In this document: one piece after another, positions 43,933-52,314 of the stretch
Layout: each line of letters begins with the position of its first letter
How positions within the stretch are numbered: the first letter of the stretch is position 1
Assembly: GCA_018242625.1 (NCBI GenBank)
Contig: JAFEBO010000004.1
Coordinates: forward strand, 62,001-126,000
Length of the DNA: 64,000 nt
DNA from: Planctomycetota bacterium
GTDB lineage: Bacteria > Planctomycetota > Phycisphaerae > Phycisphaerales > UBA1924
Direction: 5' to 3'
Position numbers and translations under genes: made by a program
The notes under the pieces: model-generated
What the model was told of the DNA's origin: nothing
Seen by the model: the letters and a program-made list of their open reading frames with translations, nothing else
The model's database searches: none

Positions 43933-44727
43933 ATGCCCGCTCCCGACCTTGGCCCGCCACCTCCCTCTCATGCGCTGGAACGTCCGCTGGCGGTTCACCT
44001 GCTGCCGGCGCTCGTGCCCGCCGCCGCTCTTGCCGGCGGAGTCGTGATTGTCATTGATGCTCTCCGTGCGAGCGTCACGATTTCTGCGGCGATCCGTGCG
44101 GGTGCCCGGTGCATCATCCCTGTTCTCACCGTGGACGACGCCCTTCAGGCCCGTACGCGGCTGGTAGCCGGCGGCACGAAGCAGGATCAGATTGTTCTTG
44201 GCGGCGAGCGTGGGGGGGTTCTCATCCCCGGATTTGACCTGGACAACTCGCCTCTTTCATACACGGCCGAGCGCGTGAGATCCCGTGTCGTGGTTTTCAC
44301 AACCGCCAACGGGACGGCGGCGATGCTGCACGCTGCCAACGCCGCGCGCGTGCTTGTCGGTTCGATCACGAACCTCTCGCGCGTCGCAGGTTCGGTGGCA
44401 TCCGACGGCCGACCCGTTCACATCCTCTGTTCGGGAACGCGAGGCGAGATCACCCTGGACGACTGCATCGCGGCGGGCGCTCTGACCGAGCAGTTCCTCG
44501 CCGCGGGGCGGCAAATGGTTTCGGATGACTCGGCGCTCGTCTGCCTCCAGGCGTGGAAGCGGGCCAAGGCCGAGGGAATCGAGAAGCTCTTCGCGGAGAG
44601 CCGAGGCGGGCGAAATCTCTTGCGCCTGGGTTTCGGGCCCGATCTTGCTCTCTGTGCCACGATCGATGCGATACCCGTCCTGCCGGAGTATTCGCCGGCG
44701 CGGGGCGACCTGCGGGATTGCGACTAG
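43933..44727 (+). CDS. comB: ComB-like 2-phosphosulfolactate phosphatase
   Basis: 264 residues with ComB features: VVIVIDALRASVTISAAIRAGA near the start (Asp in IDALRA as metal ligand), QIVLGGERGG, GFDLDNSPLSYTAERV, VVFTTANGTAAM, CSGTRGEITLDDCIAAGAL and SDDSALVCLQAW. ComB removes phosphate from 2-phosphosulfolactate with magnesium, a step of coenzyme M biosynthesis in methanogens; bacterial homologues are common but their substrate is often unproven. No other coenzyme M gene is nearby. It is convergent with the next gene, 3 bp apart. Confidence 0.85.
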   Translation: MPAPDLGPPPPSHALERPLAVHLLPALVPAAALAGGVVIVIDALRASVTISAAIRAGARCIIPVLTVDDALQARTRLVAGGTKQDQIVLGGERGGVLIPGFDLDNSPLSYTAERVRSRVVVFTTANGTAAMLHAANAARVLVGSITNLSRVAGSVASDGRPVHILCSGTRGEITLDDCIAAGALTEQFLAAGRQMVSDDSALVCLQAWKRAKAEGIEKLFAESRGGRNLLRLGFGPDLALCATIDAIPVLPEYSPARGDLRDCD

Positions 44728-44730
44728 GCC

Positions 44731-45960
44731 TTACTTGCCCCGGATCTGCGATTTGATCTTTTCGATCCGGTTGCGGACTTCGACAGCGTTCTCGTTTTCC
44801 ATGGCGACGAGCAGCGGGACCAGATGCAACTGCTTGGCGCGATCCTTGAGCGTGCCGATTCGGTTGGTATAGGTATTCACAAGGTCGTCGATCTTGCGGA
44901 TAACCGCTTCGCGGTCCTTGGAGCTCCTGGCGGTGTCCGCCAGCTTCTGGGCGGATTCTTCGAGCTGTTCGCGCCAGGATCGGTACTGCTTGCGGAGGGC
45001 ATCGCAGGAAGACTTCGCCTGCTGCATCAGCTTCGCGCCCTGATCGCCGGCGCTCTTAAGGTCGCCCAGCGCGTGCGAAATCGCCGATTCGCTCGTGTTG
45101 GGGATCGAGCGAGCGATCCCGTAGGTCACGCAATCGGTTCCGGTCAGCGTGAAGATCTCGCCGGACCCGATCTGCCGGGCGTCGGGCGCATCGGGCTTTG
45201 TCGAGGACAGCTTCCAGGCACCGCCGCTGGGCACGGCCCAGACCTGCTGGCCCGACATCATCATCGCCTTTGCCACCGCGCCGCTGTGCCCGTGCTTCTC
45301 GGCCATCGCCGCCACTTCGGCGGCAAGGATGGAATTCATCTTCATATCAACTTCGGCCGAGCCGGTATTGGTCATGTGATAGACAACCGCCCCGCCGAAC
45401 GTGCCGCCGGGAGTGATGTAGATGTTGTCGCTCGCAAACGTCGGCCAGATCGAGGCGCTGATCGAGTTCTCGATCACCATGGTGAAGTTGAGCTTGTCGT
45501 CGTATTCCTTGATCTTGTCCGCCATGTAGCGGGAGGCCCAGACATAGCCGCCGGGGGAGTCGATGACCATGACGATGCGGGGGACCTTGTGCTTGACGGC
45601 CCAGTCCATCGAGTTGATCAGGCCCAGCGGATAGATGTCCTCTCCGAACTCGCCCTTGAGCGGCACGATCAGAAAGTCGCCCTTGGCGTCCTCGTCCTTT
45701 GAATTCGAATCCACCTTGGAGGGCGTAGACGTCGAGACGTTCTTGATCACCGACGCGATCATCGCGCGCTTAAAGGTCGAATGGATATCCACGCCGTTGA
45801 TCTTGCCTTTGGCCTCGATCTCGTCGTCATTCTCCTTGATGATCTCTCCGAGCAGCACACGCCCGTCGCTGAAGTAGATCATGTCGTCGGCCACGGCCGG
45901 TTGCGCGGCGAAAAAGCCCAGCACAGCCAGGACGATCAAGAACCAGCGTTTCGGGTGCAT
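44731..45960 (-). CDS. secreted ClpP-fold serine protease-like protein (SDH/NfeD N-domain type)
   Basis: 409 residues. A signal peptide (FLIVLAVLGFFAAQPAVA) precedes a small beta domain (MIYFSDGRVLLGEIIKENDD). The ClpP/crotonase fold spans about 90-260: FGEDIYPLGLINSMDWAVK, IVMVIDSPGGYVWASRYMADK, and ENSISASIWPTFASDNIYITPGG, where the SAS Ser aligns with the S49-family nucleophile. The C-terminal ~120 residues are a helical coiled coil. It probably acts in the periplasm as a membrane-associated protease. ATG 45960 is placed by the signal peptide. Confidence 0.75.
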   Translation of the reverse strand: MHPKRWFLIVLAVLGFFAAQPAVADDMIYFSDGRVLLGEIIKENDDEIEAKGKINGVDIHSTFKRAMIASVIKNVSTSTPSKVDSNSKDEDAKGDFLIVPLKGEFGEDIYPLGLINSMDWAVKHKVPRIVMVIDSPGGYVWASRYMADKIKEYDDKLNFTMVIENSISASIWPTFASDNIYITPGGTFGGAVVYHMTNTGSAEVDMKMNSILAAEVAAMAEKHGHSGAVAKAMMMSGQQVWAVPSGGAWKLSSTKPDAPDARQIGSGEIFTLTGTDCVTYGIARSIPNTSESAISHALGDLKSAGDQGAKLMQQAKSSCDALRKQYRSWREQLEESAQKLADTARSSKDREAVIRKIDDLVNTYTNRIGTLKDRAKQLHLVPLLVAMENENAVEVRNRIEKIKSQIRGK

Positions 45961-46036
45961 GCAAAATCTCGCAACGGTGCTGTCCGGCCCGACCCCGCTC
46001 TCCGCGAGCATTGTGCACGCGGGAGGATGCAACATA

Positions 46037-46678
46037 TTAGAGGCTTCTGAGAAACTCCGCCATGGAGACGGCGGCACGCCGGCGGTGGCTCAGGCGGTTC
46101 TTTGCAGCGGTGTCGAGCTCAGCGCTCGTGCTGGCAAAGTCGGGAGCCACAAGAAACAGCGGGTCGTACCCGAAGCCGTTGTTGCCCCGTGGCACCTGTC
46201 CCTGCCTCCCGATGAGTCCCTCGAAGGTGCCGCGGGAGGTAAAGCGGATGTGCCCGTCGGGCGCGCTCAGGGCCATCACGCAGACAAAGCGTGCGGTCCG
46301 CGCTGGATCTTCAAAGCCCGCCAGCTCAGCCAGGACACGCTGGTTGTTGGCAAGGTCGCGCTGTTCTCTTGTCATCCCCACTTCACGCCCGTCGGAGCAG
46401 TAGTGGCTGCTGATCACCCCCGGCCGGCCCCGGAGGGCATCGATTTCAAGCCCCGAGTCGTCCGCAAGGCACATCCGCCCGGTCGCGCGGGCATAGGCCG
46501 TAGCTTTGATGGCCGCGTTCTGCTCGAAAGTGGTGCCGGTCTCGGCGGGTTCCGCGGGAGTGGGGCCCTGCAGGTCACGCAGCCCCAGGAGAGAGACCGC
46601 GGGGGCAAGCTCCGCGAAGATCGCCCGCATTTCGTCGACTTTGTGCGGGTTGCCGGTTGCGAGAACGATCGAAATCAT
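46037..46678 (-). CDS. rdgB: dITP/XTP pyrophosphatase (RdgB/HAM1 family)
   Basis: 213 residues. It begins MISIVLATGNPHKVDEMRAIF (the SxNxxK-like substrate loop is ATGNPHK), with TFEQNAAIKATAYARATG, LADDSGLEIDAL, RGRPGVISSHY and GNNGFGYDPLFL, all family signatures. It hydrolyses non-canonical purine triphosphates such as dITP and XTP to monophosphate and pyrophosphate, keeping them out of DNA. The C-terminus SHRRRAAVSMAEFLRSL is standard. It is divergent from the PfkB kinase gene by 51 bp. Confidence 0.95.
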   Translation of the reverse strand: MISIVLATGNPHKVDEMRAIFAELAPAVSLLGLRDLQGPTPAEPAETGTTFEQNAAIKATAYARATGRMCLADDSGLEIDALRGRPGVISSHYCSDGREVGMTREQRDLANNQRVLAELAGFEDPARTARFVCVMALSAPDGHIRFTSRGTFEGLIGRQGQVPRGNNGFGYDPLFLVAPDFASTSAELDTAAKNRLSHRRRAAVSMAEFLRSL

Positions 46679-46729
46679 GGGGCATTCTTGCCGGCGCTCG
46701 GAATCCTCGCCGCGGCCTACTTTCAGCCC

Positions 46730-47911
46730 ATGATCCGAGATCGAAACTCCATCGCACGGTCGGCTTCGCAGGCACTCCGGGAGCGGGCGGCAAGCCTTCG
46801 GAACGCTTCTGTGCTCGTCGGCTTTGACGGCTTCGTGGATTCCATCATCCACGCCGTCGATAAGCGCTTTTCCGACCGGCCGGAGGACTATTCCCCGTTC
46901 AAGACCATCGACCAGTTTTCCCGGCGGGTCGGTGCTGCCGCGGGAAAGAGCGCGAACATCGAGCTTGTTGTGAAGGAAGACCGCTTCGGCGGGAACGGGC
47001 CGCTCATGGCCGGCGCGCTGGGGTGTGCGGGCGCGGGCGTGACGTACATCGGCGCTGTTGGAAAGGAGAGCGATCCGCGCTCGCTCCACCCGATCTTCGG
47101 CGGATTTGCAAAGCTGTGCCGGGTGGTCGAGTCCGTGGCTCCGCCCGCGCACACCGATGCGCTCGAGTTTGACGACGGGAAGATCATGCTGGGGCGTCCT
47201 CAGAATGTGCGGGCGATCGACTGGCGGTCGCTCTGTGATTCGCTGGGGCGGGAAAATCTGGTTGGGGCTCTCCGCCGCGCCCAGCTCATCGGGATCGTGA
47301 ACTGGGTGATGATGCCCGGTGTGGAGTCCATCTGGAAGGGCATGTGCGAGGAGGTTTTCCCGCCGGGTATGCGGGGGGAAGCCGGCCGCAAGATCTTTCT
47401 CGATCTGGCGGATCCGACGCGCCGTCCGGACGCCGATATCGCCAACGCGCTGACCCTGATTGCCCGCCTGGATCAGAGCGTTCCCACAACCCTCGGGCTG
47501 AATCTCTCCGAAGCGCAGCGGGTGGCTTCGGTGCTGGGGCTTTCGGTGCTCAAGGTCGATAGCGGGCGGGAACTGGGAGATTCGACGCTGGAGGGTGCGC
47601 GAGCGATCCGCGGCGCACTGGGTATCGATTGCGTGGTGATTCATCCCCGCGAAGGCGCCGCGGCGTCGACTGTACAGGCCGCGGAATGGTTCGACGGCCC
47701 GTTCATCGAAAACCCGAGACTTTCAACGGGCGCGGGCGACCACTTTAACGCGGGCTTTGCGCTCGGCCGCCTGCTCGATATGGATATCGGACAATCGCTC
47801 GCCGTGGGATGCGCCACCAGCGGGGCGTACGTGCGGGACGCGCAGAGCCCATCGGCCGAGCGGCTGATCGAATTTCTTTCCGCCCTGCCGGCGCCGGTTG
47901 CGCAGCAATGA
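46730..47911 (+). CDS. PfkB-family sugar kinase
   Basis: 393 residues. Ribokinase fold with FDGFVDSIIHAVD at the N-terminus, GGNGPLMAGALGCAGAGVTYIGAVG (substrate and lid region), and the C-terminal anion-hole motif STGAGDHFNAGFALGRLL with the catalytic Asp of GAGD. It phosphorylates a sugar or nucleoside with ATP in the cytosol; specificity is not readable. The start ATG 46730 lies close after the divergent rdgB start. It is upstream of rpiA, which suggests pentose metabolism, but this is inference. Confidence 0.88.
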   Translation: MIRDRNSIARSASQALRERAASLRNASVLVGFDGFVDSIIHAVDKRFSDRPEDYSPFKTIDQFSRRVGAAAGKSANIELVVKEDRFGGNGPLMAGALGCAGAGVTYIGAVGKESDPRSLHPIFGGFAKLCRVVESVAPPAHTDALEFDDGKIMLGRPQNVRAIDWRSLCDSLGRENLVGALRRAQLIGIVNWVMMPGVESIWKGMCEEVFPPGMRGEAGRKIFLDLADPTRRPDADIANALTLIARLDQSVPTTLGLNLSEAQRVASVLGLSVLKVDSGRELGDSTLEGARAIRGALGIDCVVIHPREGAAASTVQAAEWFDGPFIENPRLSTGAGDHFNAGFALGRLLDMDIGQSLAVGCATSGAYVRDAQSPSAERLIEFLSALPAPVAQQ

Positions 47912-48013
47912 GCACGCTGATCGTGCGATCGCTGCTTTCCACGCCTACAGTCACCTCCGATGTGTTTCACGGCGCAGTCGGCAGACGTTGATTCGGGCAC
48001 GGAGGTGCTCTCA

Positions 48014-48688
48014 GTGGACGCACTCGCACGCGCGGCAGTGGCTGAAATCCAGTCCGGCATGATCGTTGGCCTGGGCACCGGCATGACGGCGGCCCGCGGC
48101 ATCGTGGCCCTGGCTCAACGCGTCAAGGACGAGAAGCTCTCGATCCAGTGCGTTCCGACCAGCCACGCTTCCGAGACGGTCGCCCGGAGCTATCAGCTCC
48201 CGATCATCGACTTTGCGATGGTCGAGAAGGTCGATTTCATCTTCGACGGCGCCGACGAGGTCGATCCCCAGCTCCGGATGCTCAAGGGCAAGGGCGGCGC
48301 GATCGTCCGTGAACGCATCGTGGCGCACGCTTCGACCCGCTCGATTTACATGGTCGGGCAGAACAAACTTGTCGAACGCCTCGGACAGACATGCACGCTG
48401 CCCGTCGCGGTGATGGCATTCGGCCTGGCTTCGGTCCGCACGAGGCTCCGCGACCTCGGCCTCAACGGCGTCATCCGGCGCACGCTCGACGGTCAGTTTT
48501 TCCTGACCGACAACGGCCATCTGCTGATCGATGTTTCCATCGAGAATCACGATCTTGATGAACTCGCCGCCGAGCTCGATCAGATTGCCGGCGTCGCCGA
48601 TCATGGTCTGTTCCTGACCGAGTGCCAGGAACTCCTCGTCGAGACGCCCACCGGTATCGAGAAGATGACGCGCAAGGTCACCGCCTGA
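48014..48688 (+). CDS. rpiA: ribose-5-phosphate isomerase A
   Basis: 224 residues from GTG 48014, matching the family length (about 220). Motifs: IVGLGTGMTAARGI, VPTSHASE, FDGADEVDPQLRMLKGKGGAIVRERIVA, and LDGQFFLTDNGHLLIDV. It interconverts ribose 5-phosphate and ribulose 5-phosphate in the pentose phosphate pathway. GTG 48014 has GGAGG 8 bases upstream; ATG 47960 gives 18 extra residues without a good ribosome site and is the alternative. The gene follows a PfkB kinase. Confidence 0.95.
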   Translation: MDALARAAVAEIQSGMIVGLGTGMTAARGIVALAQRVKDEKLSIQCVPTSHASETVARSYQLPIIDFAMVEKVDFIFDGADEVDPQLRMLKGKGGAIVRERIVAHASTRSIYMVGQNKLVERLGQTCTLPVAVMAFGLASVRTRLRDLGLNGVIRRTLDGQFFLTDNGHLLIDVSIENHDLDELAAELDQIAGVADHGLFLTECQELLVETPTGIEKMTRKVTA

Positions 48689-48787
48689 CCCCCGCCTCAT
48701 CTATACGGACATCCTGAATTCGGGTATCGTGGTCCCCGCCGGACTCGCTTGTGCGCGGGCACTTTTCCGGTCATTTGGGAGTCCACC

Positions 48788-50170
48788 ATGACAAGCATGC
48801 TGCGCCTCGGAGTGGTTCTCTGTGCCATCGGGTTGTTCGCGACGTTTGGAGCGGCGGCACGCCAGCCCAGTGCGCCCGGTACCGCGACGCCGACAGTTGC
48901 GGTCCCTGACACGGCGTCGGGCAAGCAGCTTCGTTGGGTTCTGGATTTCCTCAACGGCGCCGCGCCGCTGGGAGAGGTGCACGAACGGTTCAGCGAAAAG
49001 TTCCTTGCCGCGGTGCCCCCGGACAAGCTCACGGCCGTTCTCGATTCGCTCAAGTCCGGCCCGTTCAAGGGCGGCGCGCGCCTCGTGAAGATCAGCGAAG
49101 GCTCTACCGACTCATCGCTGGTTGCGACCGTGCAGGGCGGGGACGCTCCGCTCGAAGTTTCGATCAGCACCGACGGGGCCGGCCTTATGGACGGCCTTCT
49201 CTTCCGGCCTTCCTCGCCCCCCAAGACGGCGCTCTCGTCCTGGGCCGACTTCGACAAGGCCTTTGAGGCCTTTCCCGGCGCCAAGAACTTCGCGGCGTAC
49301 GCGCTCTCGAGCACTCCCGGGTCGGAGCCGGCGCTCCGGCCGGTGCACACGCTCGCGCCCGATCTGTGTCTCGCCACCGGATCGACCTTCAAGCTCTACA
49401 TCCTGGGGACCATCGCCGAGCAGATCCTTGCAGGAAAGGGCAGCTGGGAAGAGAAGATCGCGATCCGCGAAGATCTCAAGAGCCTTCCGGGCGGCGTCAT
49501 GCAGAACGAGCCCGCGGGCAAAGAGTTTCCGCTGAGCGAGTTTGCCGCCAAGATGATCTCGATCAGCGACAACACCGCGACGGATCACCTGCTGACGCGC
49601 GCCGGTCGGGGCAATGTCGAAAAGTACATGGCGGGGTTCAACTCCTGCGCGTCGCGCAACTTGCCGTTCCTCGGGACGATGGAGATGTTCCGGATCAAAC
49701 TGGCGCCCGATCGGACGCTTGCCGCTCGCTTTGCCGCGGCCGATGAAAAGACGCGAAGGTCCATGCTCGAGTCCGAAGTGGCAAAGGCGGCTCCCGATCT
49801 CGCATTCGCCGAGAAATGGACAGTCCCGATCGAAATCGAACGGGTCGAGTGGTTCTCTTCGGCCGCCGATCTGTGCAAGGCGATGGTCCGGCTGCACGAG
49901 ATGGAGGCCCGGCCGGGCATGGCCGAACTCGTCCGAGTACTCCGCATCAACGGCGGCATTCCGTTCGACAGGAAGATGTGGGTCAGCGTTGCGTACAAGG
50001 GAGGCAGCGAGCCGGGCGTCATGAACCTGACATGGCTCCTGGAGCGAAACGACGGCGCAGTCTTCGTGGTGTCGATGGGATGGAACGACACAAAGGCCGA
50101 AGTGGACCAGGGCCGGCTTGTCGGCCTTGCACGCGGCATGGCCGACCTTCTGGCGAAGGAAAAGAAGTAA
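48788..50170 (+). CDS. class A beta-lactamase-like serine hydrolase with N-terminal domain
   Basis: 460 residues. Signal peptide (LGVVLCAIGLFATFGAAA), an N-terminal NTF2-like domain at about 44-140 (LRWVLDFLNGAAPLGEVHERF), then a penicillin-binding-type hydrolase: S199-T-F-K202 (SxxK), S260-D-N262 (SDN) and a KGG-type third motif in AYKGGSEPG. This architecture resembles the Orf12/LpqF group, whose members are esterases or hydrolases and not proven lactamases. It would act in the periplasm. ATG 48788 follows GGGAGTCCACC. Drug resistance should not be inferred from this alone. Confidence 0.85.
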   Translation: MTSMLRLGVVLCAIGLFATFGAAARQPSAPGTATPTVAVPDTASGKQLRWVLDFLNGAAPLGEVHERFSEKFLAAVPPDKLTAVLDSLKSGPFKGGARLVKISEGSTDSSLVATVQGGDAPLEVSISTDGAGLMDGLLFRPSSPPKTALSSWADFDKAFEAFPGAKNFAAYALSSTPGSEPALRPVHTLAPDLCLATGSTFKLYILGTIAEQILAGKGSWEEKIAIREDLKSLPGGVMQNEPAGKEFPLSEFAAKMISISDNTATDHLLTRAGRGNVEKYMAGFNSCASRNLPFLGTMEMFRIKLAPDRTLAARFAAADEKTRRSMLESEVAKAAPDLAFAEKWTVPIEIERVEWFSSAADLCKAMVRLHEMEARPGMAELVRVLRINGGIPFDRKMWVSVAYKGGSEPGVMNLTWLLERNDGAVFVVSMGWNDTKAEVDQGRLVGLARGMADLLAKEKK

Positions 50171-50172
50171 GC

Positions 50173-50535
50173 CTACTTGTCCGCTTCGAAATGCACCCGC
50201 GCCGAGTCGGGAGTGATCTCAAAGACCAGCGTGCCCGCGCGGCTGGGGTCGTACGCGGATCCAACGTATGCACGCAGCGTCTTCTTCGTGTTGTTCGCGA
50301 ACTCCACATCAAGCGTCGCGCTCTCCGAGATCGGGATCACGAAATACGAGAACTCGCGCCGGGAATTCGTCAGCACGACACCCGAGTGCAGGTCGCCCTT
50401 CTGGAATCGCACGGCGCAGTCCTTGATCATGACGCCGGTCTTGTTCTCGACCGCGACCGTGATGTCGGCGCGGTTGCCGCACCCGCCAAGCAGCAGAGCG
50501 CCGAGCAGAAGGATGGAGCGTGCGCGCGGTATCAC
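50173..50535 (-). CDS. small lipoprotein of unknown function
   Basis: About 120 residues. The signal SILLLGALLLGGC ends in a lipobox, so the Cys is lipidated. The mature part is a short beta-sandwich-like domain (ITVAVENKTGVMIKDCAVRF, FSYFVIPISESATLDVEFAN). I recognise no family. The start is GTG 50535, read from the signal peptide; there is no clear ribosome site. It is convergent with the beta-lactamase-like gene, 2 bp apart. The 123 bp to the ALDH gene hold both promoters. Confidence 0.72.
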   Translation of the reverse strand: MIPRARSILLLGALLLGGCGNRADITVAVENKTGVMIKDCAVRFQKGDLHSGVVLTNSRREFSYFVIPISESATLDVEFANNTKKTLRAYVGSAYDPSRAGTLVFEITPDSARVHFEADK

Positions 50536-50658
50536 GACCGGGGGGATATCGGTCCGATCCGGGTGCCGCTGGCGTAGAACTCCGGCGTCTCTCCCCGCGG
50601 AACGACGGCCCCGGTCCGATATCCGTTGCCGGGCCGGGTCTATTCGTACACTGGCGGC

Positions 50659-52185
50659 ATGATTCGGGACGTACTTGCATCGCTCGGCCTTTCCTCCGAT
50701 CCGCGGGTGGTTTTCGGTTCTCCGTCGGGTGGCGCGGCATGCGCCGTTGTGAACGACCCGACCACCGGGAGACCCCTTTGCTCGGTCCGTCTTGATGACG
50801 AGCATTCCTACGCGCGGACAATCACGCAAAGTGTCGAAGCCTTCCGGCGCTGGCGTGAGGTCCCGGCGCCCGTGCGGGGCCAGCTTGTACGTGCCATCGG
50901 AGAGGAGTTTCGGAAGCGCAAGGCCGCGATCGGCGCCATCATCACCGCGGAAGTCGGCAAGATCACCTCCGAGGCCGTCGGCGAAGTGCAGGAGACGATC
51001 GATATCGCCGACTTTGCGGTCGGACTTTCGCGCCAGCTCTACGGGCTCACGATGCCGAGCGAGCGCCCGGGCCATGCCATGCGGGAGCAATGGCTTCCGC
51101 TCGGCCCGGTCGGCGTGATTTCTGCTTTCAACTTTCCCAACGCGGTGTGGGCCTGGAACGCGATGATCGCCGCCGTGTGCGGCGACAGCGTGGTCTGGAA
51201 GCCCAGCCTGCTGGCGCCCCTCACCGCTCTGGCGACCAACGCGCTGGCGGAGCGCGTCGCGGCCGGGATGGGGCATCCGGGCCTTTTCTCTCTCGTCATG
51301 GGGACCGACGACGTCATCGGCGAACGACTCATCGCCGACGCGCGGCTCCCGCTCATCAGTGCCACCGGGTCCTGCCGGATGGGAAGACGAGTGGGGCAGG
51401 CCGTTGCGGCCCGCCTCGGGCGGAGTCTCCTGGAACTCGGCGGCAACAACGCCGCCATCGTGCACAGCGACGCGGACCTCGCGCTCGCCTCGCGCGCCAT
51501 TGTCTTCGCGGCGGTCGGAACGTGCGGCCAGCGCTGCACGACGACCCGGCGACTGATCGTGCACGAAAAAGTCGCGGATGAGCTCGTGACCCGGCTCTCC
51601 AAGGCGTACGGCTCGATCCGGATCGGAAATCCGGCGGAGGAGGGCACGCTGGTCGGACCGCTCATCCATCCGCGCGCGGTCGAAGAGTTTCTGGCCGCCG
51701 TCGCGGCGGCGAAGTCCCAGGGGGGCCAGGTCATCGTCGGCGGGACACGGGCGACCGTGCCATCACTCGCGGGCAACTTTGTTCAGCCGACGATCATCCG
51801 GGCACCCGCGAACAACCAGCTTCCGATCGCGATGCAGGAGACCTTTGCGCCGATCCTGTATGTATTCACCTACCGCGACCCCGAAGAGGCGATCGCGCTT
51901 CAGAACTCTGTTTCGCAGGGTCTTTCGTCGGCAATTTTCACGAGCAACGCCTCCCTCGCCGAGCGATTCCTCTCTCCGGCGGGAACGGGTTCGGACTGCG
52001 GGCTCGCTTACGTCAATATGGGCACAAGCGGGGCGGAGATCGGCGGCGCCTTCGGAGGCGAGAAGGAAACGGGAGGCGGCCGCGAATCCGGCTCGGACTC
52101 CTGGAAGGCCTACATGCGTCGCCAGACATGCTCCATCAACTTCTCGGGAAAGCTTGAACTCGCCCAGGGCATCCGCTTTGAATAA
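50659..52185 (+). CDS. ALDH7-type aldehyde dehydrogenase (aminoadipate-semialdehyde-like)
   Basis: 508 residues, normal for aldehyde dehydrogenases. N158 lies in FNFPNAVWAWN, general base E259 in LLELGGNNAAIV, and nucleophile C293 in GQRCTTTRR. The pattern ELGGNNAAIV and CGQRCTTTRR is that of the ALDH7/antiquitin group, which oxidises alpha-aminoadipic semialdehyde in lysine breakdown or related semialdehydes with NAD+. ATG 50659 was chosen as the domain begins soon after. No other lysine-catabolic gene is adjacent, so the substrate is unsettled. Confidence 0.9.
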   Translation: MIRDVLASLGLSSDPRVVFGSPSGGAACAVVNDPTTGRPLCSVRLDDEHSYARTITQSVEAFRRWREVPAPVRGQLVRAIGEEFRKRKAAIGAIITAEVGKITSEAVGEVQETIDIADFAVGLSRQLYGLTMPSERPGHAMREQWLPLGPVGVISAFNFPNAVWAWNAMIAAVCGDSVVWKPSLLAPLTALATNALAERVAAGMGHPGLFSLVMGTDDVIGERLIADARLPLISATGSCRMGRRVGQAVAARLGRSLLELGGNNAAIVHSDADLALASRAIVFAAVGTCGQRCTTTRRLIVHEKVADELVTRLSKAYGSIRIGNPAEEGTLVGPLIHPRAVEEFLAAVAAAKSQGGQVIVGGTRATVPSLAGNFVQPTIIRAPANNQLPIAMQETFAPILYVFTYRDPEEAIALQNSVSQGLSSAIFTSNASLAERFLSPAGTGSDCGLAYVNMGTSGAEIGGAFGGEKETGGGRESGSDSWKAYMRRQTCSINFSGKLELAQGIRFE

Positions 52186-52200
52186 ACCGAGACTCAATCT

Positions 52201-52212
52201 CTTTACGTAAAG
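52201..52212. repeat. 12-bp perfect palindrome CTTTACGTAAAG
   Basis: A perfect AT-rich palindrome in a GC-rich gap, 103 bp before the desaturase ATG and 16 bp after the aldehyde dehydrogenase stop. This form suits a homodimeric regulator site. Confidence 0.45.
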
Positions 52213-52222
52213 TACCGGATTC

Positions 52223-52245
52223 GGCAGGCGGCGCAGCCTGCCTTT
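52223..52245 (+). terminator. possible terminator after the aldehyde dehydrogenase
   Basis: GGCAGGC, loop GGCGCA, GCCTGCC, then TTT. The stem is 7 bp and the T tract is short, so this is a weak intrinsic terminator. Confidence 0.45.
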
Positions 52246-52314
52246 GGCTAGTGTTTGTGTCCGCGCGATTGACAGCGCGGTGTCCTGACCGCCCGTTCCC
52301 TTGCGAAACGCCTC

